Origin: Euperipatoides rowelli
Taxonomy: Eukaryota; Onychophora; Udeonychophora; Euonychophora; Peripatopsidae
DNA: 12,145 nt
Direction: 5' to 3' (one strand)
Assembly: GCA_003024985.2 (NCBI GenBank)
Contig: PXIH01S0017595.1
The position numbers and the translations under genes were made by a program. The notes beneath the pieces were generated by a model. The model saw only the letters and a list, made by a program, of their open reading frames with translations, was not told where the DNA came from and made no database searches. This document shows positions 1 through 7,420 of this stretch, in pieces (within the stretch, counting starts at the first letter, position 1; the number at the start of each line of letters is the position of its first letter).

Positions 1-684
1 AATCCAAAAAAATAAATAAATAATGAAAGGGTTAAAAGGAAAAAAAAAATTGGAAAAAAAAAAGTGTTTTTGTTTTCCCTTTATTGCCTCTATGTTGATA
101 TTTCTTTTTGCTTTTTATGTATGGATAGAAAAGCATAAGCTTATCACTACCCCAATAAATAAATAAATAAATATTATCTTTAAAAATCAATCCAAGTATA
201 CGACATGAAAACAAAATAAAAAAATCCATACATGCTGTTTACGAAAAATTCCATCAAGATACTACAGTGCCTCTAATAATTATAGACACTGTAACAGTAT
301 ACTCTACTTTAAAACTCAGTAATTAAAAACGCAACTTCATGGGAACACTGACTTTTAAATTGCTCCCGCAGATTAGAGCAGAAGCACCCGTCAGTTTACA
401 AAAACGTTCGTTTGAAACCGGCCTCCCTGAAAATTGATGAGTTTAATGAAACTCAGGGTGGTCAAGCTTTTTTAAATATAAATTTAGTATCATATTTATT
501 CTATGATTGTCTATATTAATCCAGACCTATCAGAGCATGGACATTAAAATATCACAATACAAGCATACATTTCATTAAATAGAATCAGGTAACAGGATAA
601 GGTATTCCTGATATAAAACAATACCCCCCTACTCCCATTAAAAAAAATAAGCATTATAAAATTGATAGAGAACATTTTTTTGCA
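1..684. other. AT-rich intergenic or intronic DNA, no gene recognised
   Basis: This stretch is AT-rich with many short A and T runs and two small AAAT/TAAA clusters (near 8-24 and 155-173). The only longer open frame is on the minus strand (32-229). It has a low-complexity, phenylalanine- and lysine-rich translation produced by the A/T runs, so I do not call it a gene. A slightly GC-richer patch at about 340-460 shows no recognisable protein or repeat. A short hairpin is possible at about 439-458 (GAGTTT, a short loop, AAACTC). Confidence 0.6.
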
Positions 685-1720
685 GTCTCTCTGTCTCTCT
701 TGGACAGACAGCCAGTCGGTCTACCTATCTATCTATCTCTATGTCTTACTTTCTCTTTGTGTCTCTCTCTCTGTCTTTCTTTCTCTTTGTCACTCTCTCT
801 GTCTTTCTTTCTCTTTGTCTCTCTCTCTCTTAACAATGGACCTTGAGGACCACCTGACCTTAGTTAGGTGAAGGTCTGGCTATCTCGTATCTATCTATCT
901 ATCTATCTATCTATCTCTGTCTTTCTCTCTGTCTGTCTCTGACTGTCTCTCTGATTTTGTCTTTCTCTGTATCTCTTTCTCCGTCTCTTTTTTCTGTCAC
1001 TCTCTGTTTCTGTCTGTAACTCTCGGTCTCTGTCTGTCACTCTTTGTCTCTGTCCTCTCTATCTGTCTGTCACTCTGTCTCTGTCTGTAATACTCTGTCA
1101 CTCACTGTCTGTTTCTCTCTTTCTGTCTCGCCCCTAACTCTCTCTCCTCTAGATCTGTCCCTCCCTCACTTTTCCCCTCTTTCTCCTCTTTCACTCGCTC
1201 TACCTCTGTCTCTCCATCTTGCCGTCGGTCTGTCTATCCATCTGTCCTTCCATCCATCCATCTGTCTGTCCATCCATCCATCCATCTGTTCATCTGTTTG
1301 TCCATCTGTCTGTTTGTCTGTCTGTCCATCTGTCTGTCTGTATGTCCATGTCTGTCTATCCGTCTGTCTGTCCATCCATCTGTCCGTCCATCTGTCTGTA
1401 TGTCCATCTGTCCATCTGTCTGTATGTCCATCTGCCTATCCATCCATCTGTCTGTCTGTCCATATGTCTGTGTGCCTGTATGTCCATCTGTCTGTCCGTC
1501 CATATGTTCATCCATCCATCCGTCTGTCCGTCAGTTAGTGAGTCCATCCGTCCGTTCGTTTGTCCATCCATCCGTATTTCCATCTTTCCATTTGTCTGCC
1601 CGTCCCTCTGTCCATCAGTCTATCCGGCCATTGTATGTCCCTCCATCCATCCATCCGCCCACCTGCCCATCTGCCAGTCCGTTTGTCCGTCTATCCATCC
1701 AGCCGTACATCCATCCATCC
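685..1720. repeat. Large compound tetranucleotide microsatellite (TCTC/TCTG/TCTA/TCCA)
   Basis: A pyrimidine-rich plus strand runs for about 1 kb. From 685 to 834 it is a mixture of TCTG, TCTC and TTTC units with a short TCTA run at about 722-740. A unique insert at about 835-886 interrupts it. A clean (TCTA)n run follows at about 889-917, then TCTG/TCTC units to about 1210, then a long mixture of TCTG, TCCA and TCCG units to 1720. The array is imperfect throughout, which suggests an old expansion with point changes and slippage. Repeats of four bases read through all three frames without stops, so overlapping long open frames appear on both strands. Their translations are monotonous (CLSVCPSV-like on plus, DRQTDGQT-like on minus) and are artefacts. 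Confidence 0.95.
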
Positions 1721-1740
1721 TCTATATTTCATTAAATTAT

Positions 1741-2254
1741 TAGCAACTTTCTAAACAATTTATTTTTATTATGAGATTTTTTGAAACGTGATTTAAAAGG
1801 AAAATTAAAGAAAACATAACCTGATACAGTCCATTAGAGTTTATATGTAAAGGATACTTTGTGACCTGCCCTCAGGAAGATTAGCTAAAAGCAAAAGACA
1901 GATTTCTGTAATAGAGAAATAGAGATTTCAATGTCAACTGTCCACAGTATAGCATCACTTAGTCCACGATGCTCATGGCAACTATGGTGGCCAACAGCTA
2001 TTGAAAATCCCTTTAGGCTTTCTGTTAAATCAAGCTCCTCGTTGACAAACAATTGAACATCTAATCATTTGCAGTATTTCCATGCAAGATAAATGTTTAA
2101 ACTACAGTATGACTTAAGTTAACTCCATACATTTCAATCCATAATTTCATCCGAATTATACAATTGAAGTTGAGACATTTAAAATTTTAATTTTGTTAAT
2201 GATTCTATTTAAATAAATGTTATACTACTGATTCTATTAGTAATGAACACTATC
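1741..2254. other. Unassigned single-copy-looking DNA
   Basis: This AT-rich stretch contains a more balanced-composition island at about 1860-2065. On the minus strand that island holds a 59-codon open frame, described separately. No transposon ends, RNA gene or known domain could be recognised. Confidence 0.5.
1885..2064 (-). other. Unassigned 59-codon open frame without start, possible exon or decayed coding fragment
   Basis: Read on the minus strand, the frame is open from just after a TGA (2065-2067) to a TAG (1885-1887) and has no ATG at its upstream end. The translation is of mixed composition, unlike the simple-repeat frames elsewhere. It includes stretches such as VNEELDLTESLKGFSIAVG, GHHSCHEHRGLSDAILW and TVDIEIS. 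Base composition is visibly less AT-rich than the surroundings. The upstream edge (AAATGATTAG) would be a poor splice acceptor because it lacks a pyrimidine tract. I do not recognise the protein. It could be a remnant of a transposon protein, an exon of a host gene, or chance. Confidence 0.25.
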
Positions 2255-2411
2255 CAGTATTGGGCATTATTTCAAATACAATTATTGTAAATACATAATG
2301 AAAATGATTTTGTATTTTGTATTGCAAATAATTTTCTTTAAAGCATTTTGTATTAAAAATACATTTAAAAAATATTTAGTATTTTCAAACATAAGTTAAA
2401 TACCCAATACT
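2255..2411. mobile_element. Probable short hAT-like miniature element
   Basis: The left end reads CAGTATTGGGCATTATTTCAA and the right end, reverse-complemented, reads AAGTATTGGGTATTTAAC, giving an imperfect terminal inverted repeat of about 15 bp. The interior (about 157 bp in total) is rich in ATTTTGTATT/AATACAAA-type words. CAGTRTTGGGYA ends with internal GTATTT repeats are typical of a widespread hAT-like miniature element type. I could not find a matching 8-bp target-site duplication in the flanks, so either the ends have decayed or the class assignment is wrong. Confidence 0.4.
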
Positions 2412-2657
2412 TATAAAATATAATTATTGCAGTATATATTTTATTTTCTAAAAGGTAAATTTATTGTGTCACTTAACCATAAATAAATAAAATATGAAAA
2501 CCATAAGTTGATAACATGATGTAACATGTGATATACAGTATCTGGACATAGCTTTTTATACAAATAATTTGTTTGGCTAAGAACAGAGATTTCAATAATA
2601 CTAATGCTACCACTACCGCGGTGACACCGACAATGATGACAACAACCACACCCACGC

Positions 2658-2719
2658 CGTCGTTGTTGTCGTCGTCATCATCATCATCATCATCGTCATC
2701 GTCATTGTCATCGTCATCG

Positions 2720-2759
<40 letters not shown>

Positions 2760-2802
2760 AATATTAATAATAATAATAATAATAACAACAACAATAATAA
2801 AA
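2658..2802. repeat. Compound trinucleotide microsatellite (TCA/TCG then TAA/CAA)
   Basis: GTC/TCA/TCG units from 2658 pass into an uninterrupted TCA/CAT run of about 38 bp (about 2720-2759). This is followed directly by TAA/AAT and CAA units to about 2802. A plus-strand open frame through it (2573-2761) translates to polythreonine then polyserine because of the TCA/TCG codons. It is not accepted as a gene. Confidence 0.9.
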
Positions 2803-2805
2803 AAT

Positions 2806-3318
2806 AAAATTTTGGCTCTCTTACCAAAATTTGATTGCAGTGGTCAACATGATGGCCGGAGAATGAGGAAATCAAAAAAATATGATTGTTGCAAGTTATG
2901 TTTTCTTGTTTTTCATTTAAATTTTTGAATCTAAGTTGCTGATTGACTCCTATCCTGAAAATATCAGCTACTGACTGTAAAAAAAAATTTTTAATAAATA
3001 TTTTAAGAAATACTTTGTCCTGGTGGAGGTCTGCAAAGAGACCGAATGTTTTTGTGTCTAAAGGCTCAAGTTCTTCTTTACCTGTGTTCTAATGAGTATT
3101 TTAAGATACGCTCCTAAATAAAAATAACTATATTGATTACAATTCACAAGTGACTATTTATACAGTACATTATAATACATAATACTTATTGCTGGCTCTC
3201 TTGTTCATTATATTAATTCTCCTTTTGAATGTTATACAATAATTATAGGAATGGAATCTTAGATATAGCACAGTATAAGTATCCATAGTGGCTCTCCTGA
3301 TAACTTAGCATTTATAAT
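2806..3318. other. AT-rich DNA without a gene; possible decayed retroelement tail at about 3010-3060
   Basis: No coding sequence was recognised. The motif CTGGTGGAGGTCTGC at about 3020-3034, followed by a CCGAATG-T-run at about 3042, resembles a decayed GGCGGAGGTCTGC...CCGAGTGCTTTT block. I remember that block from widespread interspersed repeats of aquatic animals; the match is by eye only. The word GGCTCTC recurs at about 2813, 3193 and 3290 without a clear larger unit. Confidence 0.35.
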
Positions 3319-3615
3319 CCAGTCAACCTGGGGTTTTTAAAGGAAAAATTTATATAAAGCTAATTTTTTTCCCCATCAACTACCCACATGTAGACAAGTT
3401 TAAAGCCAAAAGTCCCCAACCCTACCCTACTTGCTTCCTCCCCCACCCACCTCCAAAATCAAAAAATGCAATTTTTCCTACTATCATTGTATTTCAGAAA
3501 TTATTCAATCTAGACCAATGGGCTGTTGTTTAAAATCATCTAATAGCATAAAAAATCAAATATTTTTTTTTATTATTCCATTTGCAATGAATGAATAAAA
3601 AATATTTTGTCTTTC
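3319..3615 (+). repeat. Left terminal inverted repeat of the 3.27-kb transposon
   Basis: This arm aligns with the reverse complement of 6308-6591. It starts CCAGTCAACCTG. It then has a TATA-box-like TATATAAAG (3351-3359), a run of seven T followed by CCCC, an ATGTAGACAAGTT block (about 3388-3400), a C-rich block (about 3411-3457), and an inner block ending AATATTTTGTCTTTC. The alignment needs several gaps, mostly in homopolymers and in the segment about 3480-3550. Confidence 0.85.
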
Positions 3616-3855
3616 AGAAAAATTAACTTTTTCCAACATCTTCGTTGTATTTATTGATATAAATTTTGACTAAGAAATAATGTGGAAACTGATTTTTTAT
3701 AAGGTTCAAAAACAAAAATAGATCTTTAAAATCATATATTATATTTCATATATTAGTTTGATGAGAAGGCAAAAACAGGCAATAAAGTGGTACCAAACAT
3801 CACTTCTGGGGCAATGGCTTTGGTGTACTCTCAGTTATCAATATTTAAAACATAA

Positions 3856-3861
3856 TTTATT
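3856..3861 (-). terminator. Putative polyadenylation signal AATAAA of the transposon gene
   Basis: On the minus strand AATAAA lies about 88 bases after the TGA that ends the CXC domain and before the left inverted repeat. The position is right for the 3' end of the transposon transcript, but AATAAA is frequent in DNA this AT-rich. Confidence 0.4.
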
Positions 3862-3948
3862 CATTCTTAAAATCTAAAGAAACATGCTTACCTACAAAGT
3901 ACATATCTTTAAGAGAATAGAGAAGAACACACAGTGAGAAGGTTTCTT

Positions 3949-4165
3949 TCAGTGGACTCTTTGAACCTCTATCACATCCACCTCAATGTCTTCATCTTGT
4001 AACGCAGAACAATTTGTACAGGATCCTCCACAAACTCCACACATTTCAGTGCAACATAAAGATGCTTTTACACAGCTGCAGTTGTTTTTGCAGGACACCT
4101 TGCAATTACAGGAGACCAAATTTATAGCATTCTCAGGTGCTGGTGATTTTGTAGAATAAACAAAA
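3949..4165 (-). pseudogene. C-terminal cysteine-rich CXC (tesmin/TSO1-like) domain of the transposon protein
   Basis: On the minus strand, after a frame change near 4165, the reading is KSPAPENAINLVSCNCK, then VSCKNNCSCVKASLCCTEMC, then GVCGGSCTNCS, then an acidic tail (DEDIEVDVIEVQRVH) and a TGA at 3949-3951. The thirteen or so closely spaced cysteines in CxCK...CxC...CC...C..C order fit a CXC-type zinc-binding domain, as in tesmin/TSO1 proteins, where it binds DNA. In transposon proteins of this type it may bind the element ends. The piece is open from the frame change to the natural-looking stop, and a poly(A) signal follows. It has no ATG, so start-codon-based ORF calling misses it. Confidence 0.8.
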
Positions 4166-4343
4166 CTCCAACCATTTCACTTGAGTTGGCATCTTCTTTC
4201 CAAGCCATTTCTGAACCTGATAGTATGTCCGAAAGGAGTGCCACTTAGCTGCAGAAGAGGTTGGGGAAGAGATGCCATGTTAAATTTTGAATTCAAAGAC
4301 ATTTTTGCAACAGCCTTTAAATACATTTTGTATTTTCTTTCAT

Positions 4344-4568
4344 CTAAACTGTTAGATTTACAACAACCATATAAATTAAGGATAAAAACATCTCCTGCAT
4401 TTTTAATCTCTTTTCATCAACACCACTTTGATTAAATATCTTAACTTTTGAACGGAGTTGTTCAGATTTCTCAAGCAAATGAAAAGCTTTAAGTTTGCTT
4501 TTTCCATAAAATGTAGAAGTGGTGTCACATCCTGTTATAGCATGAATAAAGAGGACCACATTCTTCAT
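4344..4568 (-). pseudogene. Nuclease C-terminal fragment with HAITGCDTTS motif
   Basis: The piece begins MKNVVLFIHAITGCDTTS and continues with TFYGKSKLKAFHLLEKSEQ, the most recognisable signature of the family (HAxTGCDTTSxFxGKGK). GCD probably corresponds to the GCDY-type aspartate of XPG/FEN nucleases; that correspondence is inference. The ATG is internal to the protein, since family residues (HEEIGE) precede it in the same frame. The last residues of this open frame are off-frame: at about 4395 the family reading moves to GDVFILNLYGCCKSN and LDERKYKMYLKAV. Confidence 0.85.
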
Positions 4569-4837
4569 TTCTCCAATCTCTTCATGAATCTTACAAATAT
4601 CATAAAAGGCTGCAGATGAGGTTGTATTAGATGGTTTCTGGAAAAAAGTTGGATTTTATCCATTTCTGGTAGTCCAACTAGTAGTATCAATAGATCAGTA
4701 TATTGTCCAACAACAACTACAAAGCTCTCACCATTGCTTTTAAAGACAATGATGGCTTTCTGTATGATTTCAACATCTGAATCCTTCTCAGCCACTGATG
4801 TGGAAATAAGTTCTTCTATAAGCTTTTGAATGAGCAA
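4565..4837 (-). pseudogene. PIN/XPG-like nuclease core fragment (DSD and TDLL motifs)
   Basis: This open frame carries AEKDSDVEIIQKA followed by SFVVVVGQYTDLLILLVGL. It resembles the family pattern AxGDADxxIVxxA...VVVVGEDTDLLVLL, which I read as the acidic metal-binding core of a PIN/XPG-like nuclease. The usual E and D of GEDTD are Q and Y here, while the aspartate of TDLL is kept. At the upstream end the frame is entered across a poly-A run (about 4845-4855); the preceding residues QNAFLANPINKKK are in another frame. At the downstream end the family reading leaves this frame at about 4650 and continues as SSAAFYDICKIHEEIGEM. Confidence 0.8.
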
Positions 4838-4964
4838 TTGAATAAGTTTTTTTTTTGTTTATTGGATTGGCTAAAAATGCATTCTGATTTACACAACACT
4901 CCGTTTCAGATGTGAAATTAATCTGAGGTGATGACCATCTTCCTCTCCATATGTGCTCTAGGCT

Positions 4965-5126
4965 TTTAATTGTGGAATAGTCTGGAAACTATCAAACACA
5001 ATATATAGCACTCTTTCCCATGCTTCCTCACCACATGTGTCACATAGCTTATAATGATGTTATTATACAGTATGTTTCTTTACTACACCAAACAATGCTA
5101 TGAAGAAGATATCCTCCATCTATAAC
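4965..5126 (-). pseudogene. Start of the PIN/XPG-like nuclease region (VIDGG and VFDSF motifs), frame-broken
   Basis: Minus-strand segments read KLFVIDGGYLLHSIVW (about 5135-5085) and, in another frame, CDTCGEEAWERVLYIVFDSF (about 5040-4985). In the family these correspond to a VxDGxxLLH motif and the VVFDGY motif that open the nuclease-like region. The glycine of VFDG is serine here. Between the two pieces the reading is interrupted by a TAA (after IITSL) and a change of frame. The residues downstream (SLEHIWRGRWSSPQINF, about 4960-4910) continue in a third frame. Confidence 0.7.
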
Positions 5127-5228
5127 AAAAAGCTTATTCATTAAAAAATCTTATCTTTCCTTTCTCAAAAGCCTTAACTATACTTGATTTTATTCCTTTT
5201 CTTATCATTTTATTATTCCCAAACAAAG

Positions 5229-5607
5229 CTAAAAGATATGACTTAGTTCAAACTGGAAATAAGACTTAAATTTCTGTGTTCCCTGGGAAATGCAAATAAT
5301 TATGTTGAACAACTGATCAGGATTTATTGCAATTTCCTCTGATCTCACACTTATACGGCTTGCTACAGTTGCTATTATTTTTACTTTATTTTTACTTATG
5401 AGTTTTACATCAGAAAAATTATTTCCTTCAATTTCCTTCATGCTACAAAGCACCACATCAAATGCTTCATCACAGTTTTTACCATCCTTTGTTGTAACAA
5501 ATCCAGAAGACAAAGAGACCAACTCCTTGGTCTTTTGAAAAGGATGATGAGCATAAAACCAATTAACACATTTGCTAATATCTTGGAGATCTCTTTCTTT
5601 TTGCTAG
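5229..5607 (-). pseudogene. Central region fragment of the transposon protein
   Basis: The family reading starts upstream of the first ATG (5522), at about 5607 with ERDLQDISKC. It runs through NWFYAHHPFQKTKELVSLSS, GKNCDEAFDVV and NNFSDVKLISKNKVKIIA to RSEEIAINPDQLFNIIICI, and stops at 5226-5228. The NPDQLF / VNPNLLF-type motif and the preceding lysine-rich KLISKNKVK are characteristic of this family. The entry into this frame lies in an A-rich run (AAAAAGAAAGAG on the minus strand), a typical site for a slippage indel. Downstream, family-like residues (KSSIVKAFEKGK, about 5195-5160) resume in another frame. Confidence 0.8.
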
Positions 5608-5752
5608 GTTAGACTTCTTTGTTAGACACCCAGAGAACTCCTCCAATGCCTCACTTATCTGTAAAAAATCCTGAAGCACATGCTACAAACTTAGTCAATG
5701 TCCTTTCACTGAGACCACATCCACGAGTTAATACATCAATAGGCTTTGAGGT

Positions 5753-6055
5753 TCACATTAATGTTTGTTCAATAGTCATGTCAGTCCAGGTACCTGCAAA
5801 AAAAATATCACTTCTTCTAATAGTAAAGAAGCTCTTTCTAACAAATCTTTCAAAGTCTTCCTTTTTCATGTTTTTCAGTAAACTTAACATCTGTTGTGCA
5901 TAAAGATGAGCTGATTTGGCATAGGGCAAGTGACCAGCAGCATGAAAGTACGGCAACATCTTGCAAACTGTGTCGATGTGCAACTGCCAATCACCAGATC
6001 TTTCTGTAAGATGAAGTCTAGCATAAAGTTGACCAGCTGAAACTCTTGTATCCAA
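5753..6055 (-). pseudogene. N-terminal region fragment of the transposon protein
   Basis: This is one of the best preserved pieces, an open frame ended by a TGA at 5750-5752. The true reading enters this frame only at about 6010 (ERSGDWQLH). The residues before that point belong to the overlapping frame that starts at 6126 and carries KSRTSKLWIQEFQLVNFMLDF. Family-like motifs are SGDWQLHIDTVCKMLPYF, AAGHLPYAKSAHLYAQQM and RRSDIFFAGTWTDMTIEQT. After the stop the same frame continues with TSKPIDVLTRGCGLSERTL down to about 5655, so the TGA is a premature stop and not the natural end. No catalytic role is known to me for this region. Confidence 0.8.
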
Positions 6056-6307
6056 AGTTTTGAGGTCCTGCTTTTTTCACTCAAATACTTGCATTTCTCT
6101 TCGAACTTTGACATCACCTCTTTCATCTTTACATCTTCAACAACATCTTTAATGTTTTTTTTTTTTTTCTACTAGCAACTAAATTACTGTGATAAGATAA
6201 CATGTGAAAAAACGGATGAGGAAAAATGCTTTGTGAGTGCCAAGATTAAAAAATCATCTGCTTTGTGCATGCTGGAGCAGAAATGCAGGAAAAAAAATGT
6301 TTTTGGG

Positions 6308-6591
6308 GAAAGACAAATATTTTTACATGTTCATTGCAAATGGAATAAAAAAAAGATAATTATTTGATTTTCCCATGCTACGATATCCAAAAAAAAAAAA
6401 AACATCCGTTTACCTTGAATAGTATGAAAAAGTGCATTTTTTATTTTGGAAGTGGGTGGGGGAGGAAGCAAGTGGGGTAGGGGTGGAGGCTTTTGGCTAT
6501 GAACTTGTCTACATGAGGTAAGATGGGGAAAAAAATTAGCTTTATATAATTCTTTTCTTTTATATGCATTTTTTTGGAACAGGTTGACTGG
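6308..6591 (-). repeat. Right terminal inverted repeat of the 3.27-kb transposon
   Basis: Read on the minus strand from 6591, this arm repeats the order of blocks seen in the left arm: CCAGTCAACCTG, TATATAAAG (minus strand, 6540-6548), the T7-CCCC run, ATGTAGACAAGTT, the C-rich block (6447-6491) and the inner ATTCCATTTGCAATGAA block (about 6328-6345). The outer 40 bases differ from the left arm by small insertions and substitutions. Confidence 0.85.
6539..6548 (-). promoter_or_regulatory. Putative TATA box in the right inverted repeat, upstream of the transposon gene
   Basis: On the minus strand the sequence is TATATAAAGC, a good TATA-box match, within a 27-bp block that is identical in both arms. 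It faces the minus-strand gene remnant, whose first recognisable codon (6126) lies about 410 bp downstream. The other arm carries the same box facing inward at 3351-3360. Promoter activity is inferred only. Confidence 0.4.
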
Positions 6592-7330
6592 ACTATTATA
6601 TTAAAAGGTATTTAATGACTATATTAATTTATAAATATAACATATTCTTCTTTTTTGCTTAAAATGAAGGGGGTAGTTCCTGTTACAGTATTGCAAAGTT
6701 AGAAAATAATAAAAGGCTTCATGAAACCATAATAATAGAACACATCATTTAGTGGTATAACATTCTCTATTCCAAATATAAAATCTAAAAATGTATCTGT
6801 AATAATAAAAAAAAAATGGTAATATATTTAGGAATTTCTTAGAGATTGGTGAAAAACATAATAGGATGCAAAAAAAAAGTTACTTTGAAAAATTTGTTGA
6901 CACCATCAACTATACAAAAAATTTAGGAAAATGTTCTACGGCACTGAGTCATATTTCTTTAGGATAATATACTAAAAATATAGAAGATGGTTAAAGATCT
7001 AAGAATCAGCTTTACAAGTTTAGTTTAGCTATATAAATGAGATAGCATCTAACCAACTCTACAATGATAGTAAAAAAAATTTAAGGTAAGTAATGGGTGT
7101 CCACTATTGTGTCTTATAATATAAAAACTAAGATATTTTTTTTTGTTCCTAAATATAAAAAATAAATAATTGAATACATAGTTTTGAGTAAAATATTTAG
7201 AGTAGTAGCTTACTATTTGAAAAAAAAAATTACTAATTTAATAGGGATCATTCTTACATCAGACAATTTTTCTGCTATTTTGTACCCCCAATTCCCTTCC
7301 CCCTTCATCACAACTTTTCACACAACTTAA
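6592..7330. other. AT-rich DNA, no gene recognised
   Basis: The stretch is mostly A/T runs with no long open frame and no recognisable transposon end. One sequence on the plus strand, TTAAGGTAAGTAA at 7081-7093, matches a splice donor well, but no coding sequence precedes it, so it is not called. Confidence 0.55.
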
Positions 7331-7420
7331 CACACACACACCACACCACACCCACACACACAACACACACCCCACACACACCACACACACACACACACCC
7401 CCCCCCACACACACACACAC
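7331..7420. repeat. Imperfect (CA)n microsatellite
   Basis: CA units are interrupted by CCA and a C8-9 run (about 7397-7406) and end at 7420. A minus-strand open frame across it (7259-7468) reads as a cysteine-valine-glycine repeat and is an artefact. Confidence 0.95.

Larger units (their letters stand above)
3949..6126 (-). pseudogene. Decayed transposon gene: uncharacterised PIN/XPG-like nuclease plus CXC-domain protein
   Basis: This minus-strand gene remnant covers about 725 codons and is recognisable in pieces in all three frames. In order from the N-terminus: a helical segment (KSRTSKLWIQEFQLVNF, near 6060); SGDWQLHIDTV and GHLPYAKSAHLYAQQM (6010-5890); RRSDIFFAGTWTDM (about 5800); IDVLTRGCGLSERTL (about 5720); CVNWFYAHHPFQKTKELVS (about 5560-5510); KLFVIDGGYLLHSIVW (about 5130-5080); CDTCGEEAWERVLYIVFDSF (about 5040-4985); AEKDSDVEIIQKA and VVVVGQYTDLLILL (4780-4670); HAITGCDTTSTFYGKSK (about 4540-4490); AAKWHSFRTYYQVQKWLG (about 4250-4200); and a C-terminal cysteine cluster ending at a TGA at 3949-3951. 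Going along it I count about twelve changes of frame, in-frame stops at 5750-5752 and 5651-5653, and more stops at about 5226. The order matches a large family of uncharacterised invertebrate proteins I know by these motifs. No intact start is visible; the first methionine of the first segment is at 6126. Confidence 0.85.
3319..6591 (-). mobile_element. Decayed 3.27-kb DNA transposon with ~290-bp terminal inverted repeats and a PIN/XPG-like plus CXC protein gene (Academ-like, tentative)
   Basis: Both ends begin CCAGTCAACCTG when read inward (left from 3319, right on the minus strand from 6591). The two arms can be aligned for about 290 bp. They include a perfect 27-bp block (3351-3377 against 6522-6548), a perfect 22-bp block (3429-3450 against 6452-6473), and a further match near the inner edge around ATTCCATTTGCAATGAA (left about 3575-3592). 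Between the arms lies one minus-strand gene remnant, 3949-6126. Outside the arms the flanks are AT-rich (TTTATAAT on the left, ACTATTATA on the right) and I cannot fix a target-site duplication. DNA-transposon identity is well supported by the geometry. The superfamily is inferred from the XPG-like nuclease plus cysteine-cluster protein, which fits what I know of Academ. Arms and gene are both heavily diverged, so this copy is old and inactive. Confidence 0.85.

Noticed and set aside
662-871. Open frame of 69 codons on plus
   Set aside because: It is almost entirely TCTC/TCTG repeat.
1044-1754. Several long open frames on both strands (translations rich in CLSVCPS or DRQTDGQ)
   Set aside because: They are translations of the tetranucleotide microsatellite, open in several frames at once, with no domain and no composition of a real protein.
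2573-2761. Open frame of 62 codons ending in polyserine
   Set aside because: The frame is created by the TCA/TCG array, and the part before the array is short and threonine-rich from ACA/ACC words.
4181-4435. Plus-strand open frame of 84 codons
   Set aside because: It is antisense to the transposon gene remnant (AAKWHSF and LDERKYKMY segments).
5619-5903. Plus-strand open frame of 94 codons
   Set aside because: It is antisense to the clearly recognisable transposon protein on the minus strand and has no family features of its own.
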